Shown in pieces: positions 1-8,571 of a stretch of DNA of 57,989 nucleotides (position 1 is the first letter of the stretch; every line of letters starts with the position of its first letter). Location: positions 1 through 57,989 of the forward strand of contig SUXD01000013.1 in the NCBI GenBank assembly GCA_015061145.1. The letters run 5' to 3'. Position numbers and translations under genes: made by a program. The notes beneath the pieces were generated by a model, which worked only from the letters and a program-made list of their open reading frames with translations, did no database searches and was not told where the DNA came from. This stretch comes from Bacteroidales bacterium (lineage in GTDB: Bacteria > Bacteroidota > Bacteroidia > Bacteroidales > Paludibacteraceae).

Positions 1-1901
1 TCAAAAGTCTCGACTTGATAGTAATAGACGAGATTTCGATGGTGCGTGCCGATTTGTTGGACGCCATGGATGCTGTTTTGCGTCGTTTCCGTAATCGCAA
101 CAAACCTTTCGGGGGAGTGCAATTGCTGATGATCGGCGATTTGCAGCAGTTGTCACCAGTGGTGGCAGACGGCGAGTGGAATCTGTTAGGACGTTACTAT
201 GCCACACCTTTCTTTTTCGGTAGTTTGGCCTTGCAAAAGACAAATTACATAACCATCGAACTGAAGACTGTGTTCCGACAGAGCGATACAAAATTTCTTG
301 ATTTGCTTAATAAAGTGAGGGAAAACAGAGCAGATGCCTCAACATTGGAAATGCTGAATAAAAGATACATTCCCGGCTTTATTCCTCCAAAAGGTGAAGG
401 GTATATTCGGTTAGTGACGCACAACAGGCAGGCAAATGAAATAAATCAAGCAGAGTTGGATGCGCTGAAGGGAAATACATATACATACGAATGTGATGTG
501 GTGGGCAATTTCCCGGAGTCGTCATTTCCAGTAGAGCGTACGCTCAAGTTGAAAGTTGGCGCGCAAGTCATGTTTGTAAAAAACGACCAGAATCATCGCT
601 ATTTCAACGGCATGATAGGCGTCATAACGCAGATTGACTCAGAAGGATTTGTTGTGAAACCCGACAATCAGACACTTTTGGCTGAAGATGCTGTGCCTGA
701 CGAAGATATAGAAGTGGGACGCGAGACATGGGAGAATAATCGCTATACGATAAATGAGGAAACAAAAATGATAGAAACGCAGGTTGAAGGCACATTCTCT
801 CAATTTCCGGTGAAATTGGCATGGGCTATCACAATTCATAAAAGCCAGGGACTGACATTCGAAAAAGCGGTGATTGATGCACACTCGGCTTTTGCTCATG
901 GGCAGACTTATGTGGCGTTGAGCCGTTGCAAGACATTAGAGGGTATGGTGTTGAGTTCACCCATTCCGCAAGAAGCTATTATAAACGATACTGCGGTGAA
1001 GCAATATACTGAGCGGCAAACCAGTCGACATATATCCGGCATGGACATCGAAACTATGCAAAAAGAATATAAGATGAACCTGTTGGACGATTTGTTTGAC
1101 TTTTCTAAAATGGAATATGCGCTGAACTATTTCTTACGGGTGCTGACAGAGCATTTTTATAAGAAATATTCATCAGAAACAGATGAGCTGGTACTACTGC
1201 GCAATGTGTTTGAAGAAAAGGTGAAGAAAGTGTCGTTTATGTTTGGCAACCAATATCGAAAAATGATAGAAAGCGCAGAAGAAGAACAGTTGCAAGAACG
1301 GTTGCACAAAGCGGGCGCTTATTTTTCGGAACAGTTGCTTCCGTTGGCTGTTTATCTGTCAAAATACGTGTTCGAAACTGACAATAAAGCGTTGAAGAAA
1401 CAGTTCTCGCATGCGCTTGACGAATTGAGAGAGGCGTTGCGCATGAAAATGCAGTTGCTCAAATATCTTTCGGAAAACACCTTTGATGTGTCCGATTATG
1501 TTTCTGTCAGAGGCAAGATGGCGGTAGGCGAGTCGATTGAGGTTGTGAAGAAAGCAAAGAAAACTAAGAAAACAAAAGCCGAAAAATCGCCGAAAATAAG
1601 CACAGTAGAGCAGACCTATCTCTTGTGGAAAGACGGAAAAACAATAGATGAAATAGCGCGTTTGAGAGACTTGAAACAAAACACCATTTACACGCACTTG
1701 GTTCAGTTGGTTGTTTCAGGAAAGATTTCCATTCACAAAGTGATGTCGCGCGAAAGGATAGAGCAGATCTCTGAATTTCTTCGACAGCGAAACTTCGCAG
1801 AGAGCATTCCGTATGCCGAGTTGAAAAGTGAATTGGGCGAAGATTTCACATATGGCGAACTTCGTATGGTGCGCGGAATATTGTTAAATGAAGAAGAATA
1901 A
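1..1901 (+). CDS. Pif1/RecD-like DNA helicase with C-terminal HTH domain, 5' end missing
   Basis: The reading frame is open to the left edge (first complete codon at base 3), and the TTG at 15 is an internal leucine just before the Walker B motif VIDEISM, so Walker A and the true start lie outside the window. The visible part continues with the superfamily 1 helicase core and a UvrD_C_2-like segment around WAITIHKSQGLTFEKAV and YVALSRC. A basic linker (KKAKKTKKTKAEK) then leads to a C-terminal helix-turn-helix of the HTH_40 type known from RecQ and Pif1-like helicases of this phylum. The expected role is ATP-driven DNA unwinding in replication or repair. The DUF4301 gene follows 85 bases downstream but has its own promoter-like sequence. 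Confidence 0.85.
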   Translation, partial: KSLDLIVIDEISMVRADLLDAMDAVLRRFRNRNKPFGGVQLLMIGDLQQLSPVVADGEWNLLGRYYATPFFFGSLALQKTNYITIELKTVFRQSDTKFLDLLNKVRENRADASTLEMLNKRYIPGFIPPKGEGYIRLVTHNRQANEINQAELDALKGNTYTYECDVVGNFPESSFPVERTLKLKVGAQVMFVKNDQNHRYFNGMIGVITQIDSEGFVVKPDNQTLLAEDAVPDEDIEVGRETWENNRYTINEETKMIETQVEGTFSQFPVKLAWAITIHKSQGLTFEKAVIDAHSAFAHGQTYVALSRCKTLEGMVLSSPIPQEAIINDTAVKQYTERQTSRHISGMDIETMQKEYKMNLLDDLFDFSKMEYALNYFLRVLTEHFYKKYSSETDELVLLRNVFEEKVKKVSFMFGNQYRKMIESAEEEQLQERLHKAGAYFSEQLLPLAVYLSKYVFETDNKALKKQFSHALDELREALRMKMQLLKYLSENTFDVSDYVSVRGKMAVGESIEVVKKAKKTKKTKAEKSPKISTVEQTYLLWKDGKTIDEIARLRDLKQNTIYTHLVQLVVSGKISIHKVMSRERIEQISEFLRQRNFAESIPYAELKSELGEDFTYGELRMVRGILLNEEE

Positions 1902-1931
1902 AGTTTTTTGTCGTTTTTTCTTGCATTTTGC

Positions 1932-1962
1932 TTTGATTTGTAAAGAAAAAGCATTAACTTTA
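1932..1962 (+). promoter_or_regulatory. Bacteroidota-type promoter for the DUF4301 gene
   Basis: TTTG at 1932-1935 and TAACTTTA at 1955-1962 are separated by 19 bases, matching the TTTG/TAnnTTTG primary sigma consensus except for the last base of the -7 box. The predicted start site lies about 18 bases before the ATG at 1987. Confidence 0.5.
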
Positions 1963-1986
1963 TGAAAATAAAAAAACAAGAGCGTT

Positions 1987-3504
1987 ATGTTGACTGAAAA
2001 AGACAAAGCACTTCTGAAATCCAAAGGAATTACAGAAGAACAACTGCAGGCGCAGCTGAATCGTTTCAAAACAGGTTTCCCTTTTTTGAATGTAATAAAA
2101 TCGGCAACTGTTGGCGACGGCATACTCAAGGTGTCGCCTGAACAAATTCGTGAGCTGAAAGAAGATTGGAATGCGTATCGTTCGGGAGATGTGAGTGTGG
2201 TGAAGTTTGTTCCCGCTTCAGGAGCGGCCAGCCGTATGTTTAAAAAATTGTTTGAATTCTTGAACTCAGCAGACGAAGAGCCGACAGATGCAGACACGAA
2301 ACTGTTTTTCAGTGAAATACAGAATTTTGCGTTCTATTCAGAATTGGATGCCGCATGTTTGAAAAATGAAAATAAACCAGTGACGGATCTTGTAGCGTCC
2401 AAACAATATAAAACGGTGTTAAAAAATCTGCTCAACGAGCAAGGAATGAATTATGGATTTTTGCCTAAGGCGTTATTGCTTTTTCATAAAAACCCCGACG
2501 GCATTCGCACCGCAATGGAAGAACATTTTGTTGAAGGCGCGCTTTATGCTAAAAACAACGACGGTACCGTAAATCTGCATTTCACCGTTTCTCCTGAGCA
2601 TCGTAAGCATTTCGAGGCGTTGGTTGATGCCAAGAAAGCGTATTATGACAAAAAATGGGGCGTGAAATTAAATATATCTTTCTCTGAACAGAAATCATCT
2701 ACCGATACAATAGCCGCAACCGAGAATAATGAACCGTTCTATGAAAACGGAACTCTGTTTTTCCGTCCAGGCGGACATGGAGCATTGATAGAAAATCTTA
2801 ACGAAATCAATGCCGACATTGTGTTTATAAAGAATATCGACAATGTAGTTCCCGACAGACTGAAAGAGGTTGTGGTTGATTACAAAGCTGTTTTGGCGGG
2901 TACATTGGTCAATTATCAGCAAAAGATATTTGAATATCTTCAGAAAATTGACGATTGTGATTTTGACGATGCCGAATTGGCCGAAATGGTTTCTTTTGTT
3001 GAGCATGACTTGAATGTGAAGAATGAAGCTGTCCGTAACTACGAAACGCCGGAACTGCTGGATTACCTTTATTCAAAACTGAATCGCCCGATTCGTGTGT
3101 GCGGTATTGTGAAGAACGAAGGCGATGCTGGTGGCGGTCCGTTCTTTGCTGAGAATGAAGATGGTACGGTGTCGTTGCAGATTCTCGAAAGTTCGCAGAT
3201 TGACATGTCGAATCCTGCGGCAAAAAAAATGCTGGAATCGTCAACGCATTTCAATCCGGTAGATTTGGTATGCTCGGTGAAAGATTATAAAGGAGAGAAA
3301 TTTAATCTTACTGATTTTGTGGACGAAAACACAGGATTCATTTCTTCTAAATCGAAAAATGGCAAGACACTTAAAGCGTTGGAACTTCCTGGTTTGTGGA
3401 ACGGCTCGATGAGCGATTGGAACACAATTTTTGTAGAAGTGCCTTTTGCCACATTCAATCCCGTCAAATCAGTGACGGATTTGCTGAAAAAAGAACATCA
3501 ATAA
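1987..3504 (+). CDS. DUF4301 family protein, nucleotidyltransferase-like
   Basis: This 505-residue soluble protein matches my knowledge of DUF4301, a family common in Bacteroidales and without a settled function. Two glycine-rich motifs are visible: PASGAASRMFK at residues 76-86, and FRPGGHGALIENLNEI followed by DIVFIKNIDNV in the middle. These resemble the nucleotide-binding loop and the sugar-binding region of UDP-sugar pyrophosphorylases, so a sugar-nucleotide transferase fold is a reasonable inference; I did not identify a substrate. It is a single transcription unit with its own promoter, ending at a strong hairpin shared with the convergent AraC gene. Confidence 0.75.
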   Translation: MLTEKDKALLKSKGITEEQLQAQLNRFKTGFPFLNVIKSATVGDGILKVSPEQIRELKEDWNAYRSGDVSVVKFVPASGAASRMFKKLFEFLNSADEEPTDADTKLFFSEIQNFAFYSELDAACLKNENKPVTDLVASKQYKTVLKNLLNEQGMNYGFLPKALLLFHKNPDGIRTAMEEHFVEGALYAKNNDGTVNLHFTVSPEHRKHFEALVDAKKAYYDKKWGVKLNISFSEQKSSTDTIAATENNEPFYENGTLFFRPGGHGALIENLNEINADIVFIKNIDNVVPDRLKEVVVDYKAVLAGTLVNYQQKIFEYLQKIDDCDFDDAELAEMVSFVEHDLNVKNEAVRNYETPELLDYLYSKLNRPIRVCGIVKNEGDAGGGPFFAENEDGTVSLQILESSQIDMSNPAAKKMLESSTHFNPVDLVCSVKDYKGEKFNLTDFVDENTGFISSKSKNGKTLKALELPGLWNGSMSDWNTIFVEVPFATFNPVKSVTDLLKKEHQ

Positions 3505-3520
3505 AACATCCCCCAAGGAC

Positions 3521-3550
3521 AAAAAAAAGAGCGGTTCCGCTCTTTTTTTT
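3521..3550. terminator. Bidirectional intrinsic terminator
   Basis: An A-rich arm plus GAGCGG (3525-3534 region) pairs with CCGCTC followed by eight T, giving a compact hairpin with A and T tracts on the two sides. It lies between the convergent DUF4301 and AraC genes and can serve both. Confidence 0.85.
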
Positions 3551-3552
3551 GT

Positions 3553-4437
3553 TTATACCTTTTTAACTATCTTTTCGTGCTGTGACCGGAATGCGTTCGG
3601 ACTGATGCCTGTGTTCTTTTTGAAGAATTTTCCAAAGAATGATGCGTTTGGGAAACTTAGGTCGAATGCGATTTGCTGCACTGTCTTGTTAGTGGAGAGC
3701 AGTTGTTGCTTGGCTTCCATTACAACGATGTTGCCGATGAATTTGTTGCAAGTCTGTCCTGTCGTTTTCTTCAGTGACGAACTGAGGTGTTTGGGGCTGA
3801 TGCACATTTTCTCAGCATAAAAACGGATGTCGCGGTGTATGGTGAAGTGCTGCATTAGCAGATTGAAAAAATCCTTTGTTATTTGTACCGAACGGGTGTA
3901 TCTGACATCGTTAGGTGAGATATTGTTTTTTATGGACAAATCTTTGTAAATGTTTCTCACTTCGACGAGCAGTGTCACCATCATCGTACGATTAAAGGCT
4001 TCTTTGGCAATGTTGTCATCCTCAATTTCTTGTTTTCTTCGTATGATTTCGCAGAACGACATTAACCATTCAAATTTCTTTTCGGTAAGTTCCACTACGG
4101 GATTTTCCAGCATCACAAAAATATATGGTGAAATGTATTTGAAAACACCAATATTATCTGATGTGAGATGATTGTATGTGATATAAATGGCTTTGAAATC
4201 GTTGCTGATATCTTCTTTCGAAACAGAAAAAGGAAGATATGTGTACAGCAGAGTCTTGGGCTTTATTTCATATTGATTTTGTTTAAGCGTAAGATGACAA
4301 CTTCCTTTCTCGCATAACATTATGCAGCATGTGTTTGAAGTGGTCATGAGCGTGGTAAAGTTGCTTTTCTGAAGATAGGATATTTTAAGGTTTATGGCCT
4401 TTTCTTCAAGTATATAGTCGATGTTGTTGTTTTCCAT
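3553..4437 (-). CDS. AraC family transcriptional regulator
   Basis: The protein has 294 residues: an N-terminal cupin-like sensor region (about 1-180) and a C-terminal double helix-turn-helix (about 190-290). The second HTH shows the AraC signature around FPNASFFGKFFKKNTGISP. Members with this architecture usually activate transcription on ligand binding. The gene is monocistronic and divergent from ruvX, which starts 143 bases away. The target and ligand are unknown. The regulator at 46036-46941 has the same architecture and a similar C-terminal half, so the two are paralogues. Confidence 0.85.
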   Translation of the reverse strand: MENNNIDYILEEKAINLKISYLQKSNFTTLMTTSNTCCIMLCEKGSCHLTLKQNQYEIKPKTLLYTYLPFSVSKEDISNDFKAIYITYNHLTSDNIGVFKYISPYIFVMLENPVVELTEKKFEWLMSFCEIIRRKQEIEDDNIAKEAFNRTMMVTLLVEVRNIYKDLSIKNNISPNDVRYTRSVQITKDFFNLLMQHFTIHRDIRFYAEKMCISPKHLSSSLKKTTGQTCNKFIGNIVVMEAKQQLLSTNKTVQQIAFDLSFPNASFFGKFFKKNTGISPNAFRSQHEKIVKKV

Positions 4438-4535
4438 TTGAAAAAAGAATTTTTCAAAAATAATAAAAAAAAAGGATTTTGTGTCTCAAATAATCCCGAA
4501 ATAAAATCAATGCAGATTCTAACACAAATTATGTT

Positions 4536-4565
4536 TTTGTTTCTTGAGGCAAATGTTTATCTTTG
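4536..4565 (+). promoter_or_regulatory. Promoter of ruvX-def; fixes the ruvX start
   Basis: TTTG at 4536-4539 and TATCTTTG at 4558-4565 (followed by C) are 18 bases apart. Because the -7 box ends at 4565, transcription should start near 4572. The upstream in-frame TTG at 4563 therefore cannot be the start codon, and ATG at 4581 is preferred. Confidence 0.7.
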
Positions 4566-4580
4566 CACAAAAGATGCGAA

Positions 4581-5003
4581 ATGGGGCGTGTTTTAGCAAT
4601 TGATTATGGTCAGAAGCGTTGCGGTATAGCGGTTTCGGATACATTGCAACTGATAGCGAACGGATTGGATACAATCCCAACGGCCAATTTGATGTCGTTC
4701 CTGGAAAATTATTTCCAACGCGAACCGGTCGATGTGGTGGTGTTTGGTCTGCCTCGTCAGATGAACAACCAGGAATCGCAGTCCATGCAATACATCGCCC
4801 CATTTGTCAAACGATTCAAGGAGAAGTTCCCTGATAAGAAAGTGGAATTTGAAGATGAAAGATTCACTTCAAAAATGGCATTTCAAACAATGATTGACTG
4901 CGGCTTGAAAAAAAAAGAACGGCAGAACAAGGCGCTGATTGATCAGGTGAGCGCAACCATTATTCTGCAGTCGTATCTAGAAAACAAGAATTATAAAATT
5001 TGA
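4581..5003 (+). CDS. ruvX: Putative pre-16S rRNA nuclease / Holliday junction resolvase RuvX (YqgF)
   Basis: The protein has 140 residues from ATG 4581, the usual YqgF length. Family motifs in order: the N-terminal acidic strand LAIDYGQKRCGIAVSD with the first metal-binding Asp, VVVFGLPRQMN, the FEDERFTS glutamate strand, and the C-terminal DQVSATIILQSYL with the last acidic residue. The RNase H-like fold is known to act in 16S rRNA 5'-end maturation and has been proposed as a Holliday junction resolvase. def follows after 7 bases, so the two are probably cotranscribed from the promoter at 4536-4565. Confidence 0.93.
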   Translation: MGRVLAIDYGQKRCGIAVSDTLQLIANGLDTIPTANLMSFLENYFQREPVDVVVFGLPRQMNNQESQSMQYIAPFVKRFKEKFPDKKVEFEDERFTSKMAFQTMIDCGLKKKERQNKALIDQVSATIILQSYLENKNYKI

Positions 5004-5010
5004 AAAAAAA

Positions 5011-5556
5011 ATGATATTACCTATTACACTTTATGGCAATTCTGTTCTGCGTAAGGAAACGCGCGAGATAGATAAGGATTATCCGAATTTGCCCTCATTG
5101 CTCGAAAATATGTATGAGACGATGCACAATGCTGACGGCGTAGGGCTTGCAGCTCCGCAGGTGGGACTTGACATTCGCCTTTTTGTGATTGATTTGTCAT
5201 GCTTGGCTGAAGATCGTCCGGAATTCAAAGATTATCGTCGTACGGTGATAAATCCTCAGATAACTGAGCGTTGGGGCGATGATGTGTCGATGGAGGAAGG
5301 GTGTCTCAGTTTGCCTGGAATCTATGAGAAAGTGACGCGGAAATCAAAAATTCGCATTCATTATTATGATGAGAATTGGGTTGAGCATGATGAGGAATAT
5401 TCGGGCTATCCCGCTCGTGTGATGCAGCACGAGTACGACCATCTGGAACAGCATGTGTTCATCGACCACCTTTCTCCACTGCGCAAACAGCTCATCAAAG
5501 GAAAGTTGAATAGCATTGTTTCGGGTAAAGTGAGATGCAGATATCGCACCAAATAA
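5011..5556 (+). CDS. def: Peptide deformylase
   Basis: The protein removes the N-formyl group from nascent polypeptides in the cytoplasm. All three deformylase motifs are intact in 181 residues: GVGLAAPQ at 43-50, EGCLS at 96-100 with metal ligand Cys98, and QHEYDHLE at 139-146 with His140, Glu141 and His144. The gene starts 7 bases after ruvX and ends 8 bases from the convergent coaE stop, with no room for a separate terminator hairpin. Confidence 0.96.
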   Translation: MILPITLYGNSVLRKETREIDKDYPNLPSLLENMYETMHNADGVGLAAPQVGLDIRLFVIDLSCLAEDRPEFKDYRRTVINPQITERWGDDVSMEEGCLSLPGIYEKVTRKSKIRIHYYDENWVEHDEEYSGYPARVMQHEYDHLEQHVFIDHLSPLRKQLIKGKLNSIVSGKVRCRYRTK

Positions 5557-5564
5557 TCAGTCCG

Positions 5565-6134
5565 CTATAATTCTTTCAGAATTTGCAGTACTTGTGGAAT
5601 AATTGCGGTTTTGTCGTCGTTTATGATGACAAAATCGCATTTTTTATGCATTTCTGCTTCATTGGTCTGGTTGTCAAGCCTATGCTGTGCGTCGGCTGCA
5701 GAGCATTTGTCGCGATGGGAGGCACGGCTGATTTTTGTTGTTTGTGGACTGCTGACCAGAATAATCTTATCAAGATTTTTAGACATGTCTGTTTGCAGCA
5801 GGATGGCACTTTCAACAAAAACAAAATCAGCATGCTGTCTTTTTGTCCATTCCACAAAATCTTTGTTGACGGCAGGATGTATGATGCTGTTTAGTGTTTT
5901 TAATTTTTCTTTGTCGCTGAATACGGTTTCAGCCAGCCTTTTACGGTTTATCGTGCCATTCTCAAAGAAACAATCCTCGAAATTCTCACGTATTTTTTGC
6001 GTTATTTCCGGGGTTTCAGTAATGCGCTTTCCCTCTGTGTCGGCAATATAGACAGGATAGCCTAACACATTCAGTAAACGGCAAACTGTAGATTTTCCGC
6101 TGCCAATATTTCCGGTGACTCCTATCAGTTTCAT
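5565..6134 (-). CDS. coaE: Dephospho-CoA kinase
   Basis: This enzyme catalyses the last step of coenzyme A synthesis, phosphorylating the 3'-OH of dephospho-CoA. The P-loop GNIGSGKST is at residues 8-16, and YPVYIADTEGKRI follows where the family carries its substrate-binding aspartate (usually DaD). Length (189 residues) is normal for the family. The start codon overlaps the end of the upstream YbbR gene by 4 bases (ATGA type), which indicates translational coupling. Confidence 0.94.
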   Translation of the reverse strand: MKLIGVTGNIGSGKSTVCRLLNVLGYPVYIADTEGKRITETPEITQKIRENFEDCFFENGTINRKRLAETVFSDKEKLKTLNSIIHPAVNKDFVEWTKRQHADFVFVESAILLQTDMSKNLDKIILVSSPQTTKISRASHRDKCSAADAQHRLDNQTNEAEMHKKCDFVIINDDKTAIIPQVLQILKEL

Positions 6135-7093
6135 CTTTCAAGCAAAAAATCAACCTCTGCAGGTTGGCATCGTATATTGAATATAAAAGGGTTTTTGCAT
6201 TCGGTCTTCAGGCGGAGTTTTCCTGTTTTGTTACCCTTGATGTCGTTGTAGTCGGCATAAACCTTAATGTTTTCTGTTGTGCCGTATTTGCTGGCGTTCA
6301 CAAAGTAACTGACACTGACATTGGCCGGAAATGTGCGTAAGGTCATGTTTTCAGGTATGTTTATTCCTGCCACGGGTACATTTACGCTTTGCTCAGTAAA
6401 ACGCTCGACGGGAATGGTAATATTTACTGTAGATTGCGCGTAGGAGATGTTGCCGTTTGCGTCAAGTTTGATTTTCTCGTTTACCGAATCTTTGAGGTTC
6501 TTGTATTCTTTGTTGATGGTGTAGATGCATTGCAGCGTGTCCAGAATTTTCTGATCACCGAATACTTCCACTTCTTTGGGCGTGATAATAATAGGGTCAC
6601 TTTGGTTGTATTGCTGTGCGAATGATATGCTGCCGCCAAATCTGACAGGAATTTTTTTCCCGACTTTCTTTACGGTTTTTATAGAAATTTCGCCAGGTGT
6701 TATCGATGTTATTTGTGTAGATTGCATCACAATGTCCTTCAGTGCGTTTTGCAATATATCCGAAGTGGCAGTGTATGCGAATTTGTTTCTTGAGAAATTA
6801 TCAAAGTCGAGCATGATGCTCAGTTCTTTCCGTTTGTATAAAAAGATGTAAAATCCTTGTTCTTTCAGTGTGGCAGAGAGGGTATGTGGCAGATCGCCTA
6901 TGTTGATGTTTTTTATTGGTACATTGGTGTAGTTTATTTTTACATCAACCTCCACTTCATACTTTTTTCGCATGCTTTGCATACACCAAAAACAAAATGA
7001 GAGAAACAGAAAGAATACAAAAATGAGTGCGTTCTTGCTTAGAATGAATGTTTTGGTTGAGAGTAGTATTTTGAAAAACTTGACTTTATACAC
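6131..7093 (-). CDS. YbbR-domain membrane-anchored protein
   Basis: The protein is predicted to be a single-pass envelope protein: one hydrophobic segment near the N-terminus (NALIFVFFLFLSFCFWC), then about 270 residues of beta-rich YbbR-type repeats. YbbR (CdaR) proteins regulate the diadenylate cyclase in Firmicutes; in this phylum their role is not established. The open frame reaches 7201 but crosses a perfect hairpin at 7152-7186 and a -7 box at 7117-7124, so transcription should start near 7110. No ATG lies in frame downstream of that, so GTG at 7093 is my choice, giving 320 residues. It is coupled to coaE by a 4-base overlap. Confidence 0.75.
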   Translation of the reverse strand: MYKVKFFKILLSTKTFILSKNALIFVFFLFLSFCFWCMQSMRKKYEVEVDVKINYTNVPIKNINIGDLPHTLSATLKEQGFYIFLYKRKELSIMLDFDNFSRNKFAYTATSDILQNALKDIVMQSTQITSITPGEISIKTVKKVGKKIPVRFGGSISFAQQYNQSDPIIITPKEVEVFGDQKILDTLQCIYTINKEYKNLKDSVNEKIKLDANGNISYAQSTVNITIPVERFTEQSVNVPVAGINIPENMTLRTFPANVSVSYFVNASKYGTTENIKVYADYNDIKGNKTGKLRLKTECKNPFIFNIRCQPAEVDFLLER

Positions 7094-7116
7094 GGCATTT
7101 TTTGTTTTGTGACTTT

Positions 7117-7124
7117 CAAAAGTA
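7117..7124 (-). promoter_or_regulatory. -7 box for ybbR-coaE
   Basis: Read on the minus strand, this is TACTTTTG, a full match to TAnnTTTG, lying between the yajC terminator and the GTG start at 7093. A TTTA element about 18 bases upstream could be the -33 region. Confidence 0.5.
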
Positions 7125-7151
7125 CTTATTTTTATAGATATGTAAAAGTAA

Positions 7152-7186
7152 AAGGCATCGCTTTTTTCATAAAAAAGCGATGCCTT
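7152..7186. terminator. Terminator after yajC
   Basis: A perfect 16-base inverted repeat (AAGGCATCGCTTTTTT and its complement) with a 3-base loop is followed on the minus strand by a T-rich run. It lies 24 bases after the yajC stop and separates nusB-yajC from ybbR-coaE. Confidence 0.85.
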
Positions 7187-7209
7187 ATGTTTTTTAAGCA
7201 AAATAAGAT

Positions 7210-7533
7210 TTATTTTGCGTTGTTTTCCAAATCTTCAGGGCATGCGTAAACAGAATTCTTATCAATTTTGATGCGCACATTTTCAGCAATTTCCAGAATG
7301 AAGGCGTTTTCCTTCACTTCTTTCACTTTTGCATATATGCCGCCGCTGGTGATTACTTTGTCACCGGCTTTGATAGCTTCTCTCGCTTTTTGGATTTCTT
7401 TTTGTTTCTTCTGCTGCGGGCGAATCATAAACAGCCAGAATACGAGGAAAATCAAAGCGAACATGATGATTCCGGAATATTGCTGTATTCCGCCTTGTGC
7501 TTGCGCTTGCAGTAAAATTGTCAGATTGTTCAT
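7210..7533 (-). CDS. yajC: Preprotein translocase accessory subunit YajC
   Basis: This is a small membrane protein of the SecDF-YajC complex that assists Sec-dependent export. It has 107 residues, with one transmembrane helix around 20-40 (IIMFALIFLVFWLFMIRP), then the conserved RPQQKKQKE stretch and the GDKVITSGGIYAKV beta region typical of YajC. It follows nusB by 22 bases, and a perfect hairpin lies just downstream, so nusB and yajC probably form one unit. Confidence 0.94.
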   Translation of the reverse strand: MNNLTILLQAQAQGGIQQYSGIIMFALIFLVFWLFMIRPQQKKQKEIQKAREAIKAGDKVITSGGIYAKVKEVKENAFILEIAENVRIKIDKNSVYACPEDLENNAK

Positions 7534-7555
7534 AAAATATTAAATTTAAATTGTG

Positions 7556-8497
7556 TTAAACTAATGTCACTTTTGTTATTTTATTCTCTTTTTTCAGTAT
7601 GCTGATTATCTTGTCAAGTATGCCGTTTACGAATGCGCCGCTTTTTTCGGTGCTGTACGTCTTGGCAATCTCTATGTATTCGTTCATGCTTACATTGACG
7701 GGAATACGCGGGAAATTCATAATTTCGGTGAGTGCCACTTGCATGATGACAATGTCCATGAAAGCAATGCGGTCCAAATCCCAGTTCTTGGTGTTCTCGT
7801 TTATCAGTTCGCGAAGTTCACGTTCCTTAAAGATAGACTTGTGCAGCAAGGTCTTGGCAAATTCCACGTCTTCCTTATCTTTGAACATGGGCAGCAACTC
7901 TTGGTTTTCTCCTTTCGGTTCTTCAAATTGCTTGATAGTTTTGATTACAAAACTGATAACTGTCTCTGCATCGTCGTTCCAATAGAGGTTTTTGTCTTCC
8001 AACGATTCGCCGAGATTCTCGGAAAAAGGTATTATTCTCTTGAAAATTTTACGCCATACATCTTTATCCTCTTGATAAGATGTTGTCTCGCTTTTCATGT
8101 ATTCTTTGAAAAAATCCGCTTGCTCAATTTCGGTAAACAGATTTTTCACAACGTCGCGTTCGTTTTCCCATGAGAGGTTCTCGTCGCTGATGATTTGAAG
8201 CAATGTTTTGTTTTGGCTCAATTGCAGCGCAAATGAGTTGTTGGCGAAGCGTGTATTTGGGTTGAGTTCTTCTTTGGTAGGGCGGTATTTGTTTTTGCCT
8301 ATCTCTATTTTATTTTGCGCATAACTTGTTATTTCGGTTATCAGCGAAAGCAGGTGTATATATAGGTTGTAAGTTTGCTTGATGCTGCGAAACAGTTCGT
8401 CTTCGGTTTCGGTACTGGTCTCTTTTCTGTTCAGGTAGTAAGAGTATACTGTTTGCACAATTTTGATACGGAGTAGTGTTCTGTTTATCATCGTCAT
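7556..8497 (-). CDS. nusB: Transcription antitermination factor NusB (long form)
   Basis: The C-terminal ~130 residues form the NusB RNA-binding helical domain (RELINENTKNWDLDRIAF, then IPVNVSMNEYIEIAKTYS and a GILDKI end). The N-terminal ~170 residues are an extension typical of NusB in this phylum, which explains 313 residues instead of ~140. NusB helps antitermination of rRNA transcription with NusE. ATG 8497 is used; ATG 8491 (MINRTLLR) is an equally good start and closer to the family consensus. A TACATTTG box on the minus strand lies just upstream. Confidence 0.9.
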   Translation of the reverse strand: MTMINRTLLRIKIVQTVYSYYLNRKETSTETEDELFRSIKQTYNLYIHLLSLITEITSYAQNKIEIGKNKYRPTKEELNPNTRFANNSFALQLSQNKTLLQIISDENLSWENERDVVKNLFTEIEQADFFKEYMKSETTSYQEDKDVWRKIFKRIIPFSENLGESLEDKNLYWNDDAETVISFVIKTIKQFEEPKGENQELLPMFKDKEDVEFAKTLLHKSIFKERELRELINENTKNWDLDRIAFMDIVIMQVALTEIMNFPRIPVNVSMNEYIEIAKTYSTEKSGAFVNGILDKIISILKKENKITKVTLV

Positions 8498-8511
8498 GAA
8501 AAATTATCATA

Positions 8512-8519
8512 CAAATGTA
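8512..8519 (-). promoter_or_regulatory. -7 box for nusB-yajC
   Basis: On the minus strand this reads TACATTTG followed by T, matching TAnnTTTG, about 15 bases upstream of the nusB ATG. No clear -33 element is seen. Confidence 0.45.
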
Positions 8520-8571
8520 ATCAAATATTTTGTAAATATGGAATTTTGGGTGAATTTAAATGCGAATCGGT

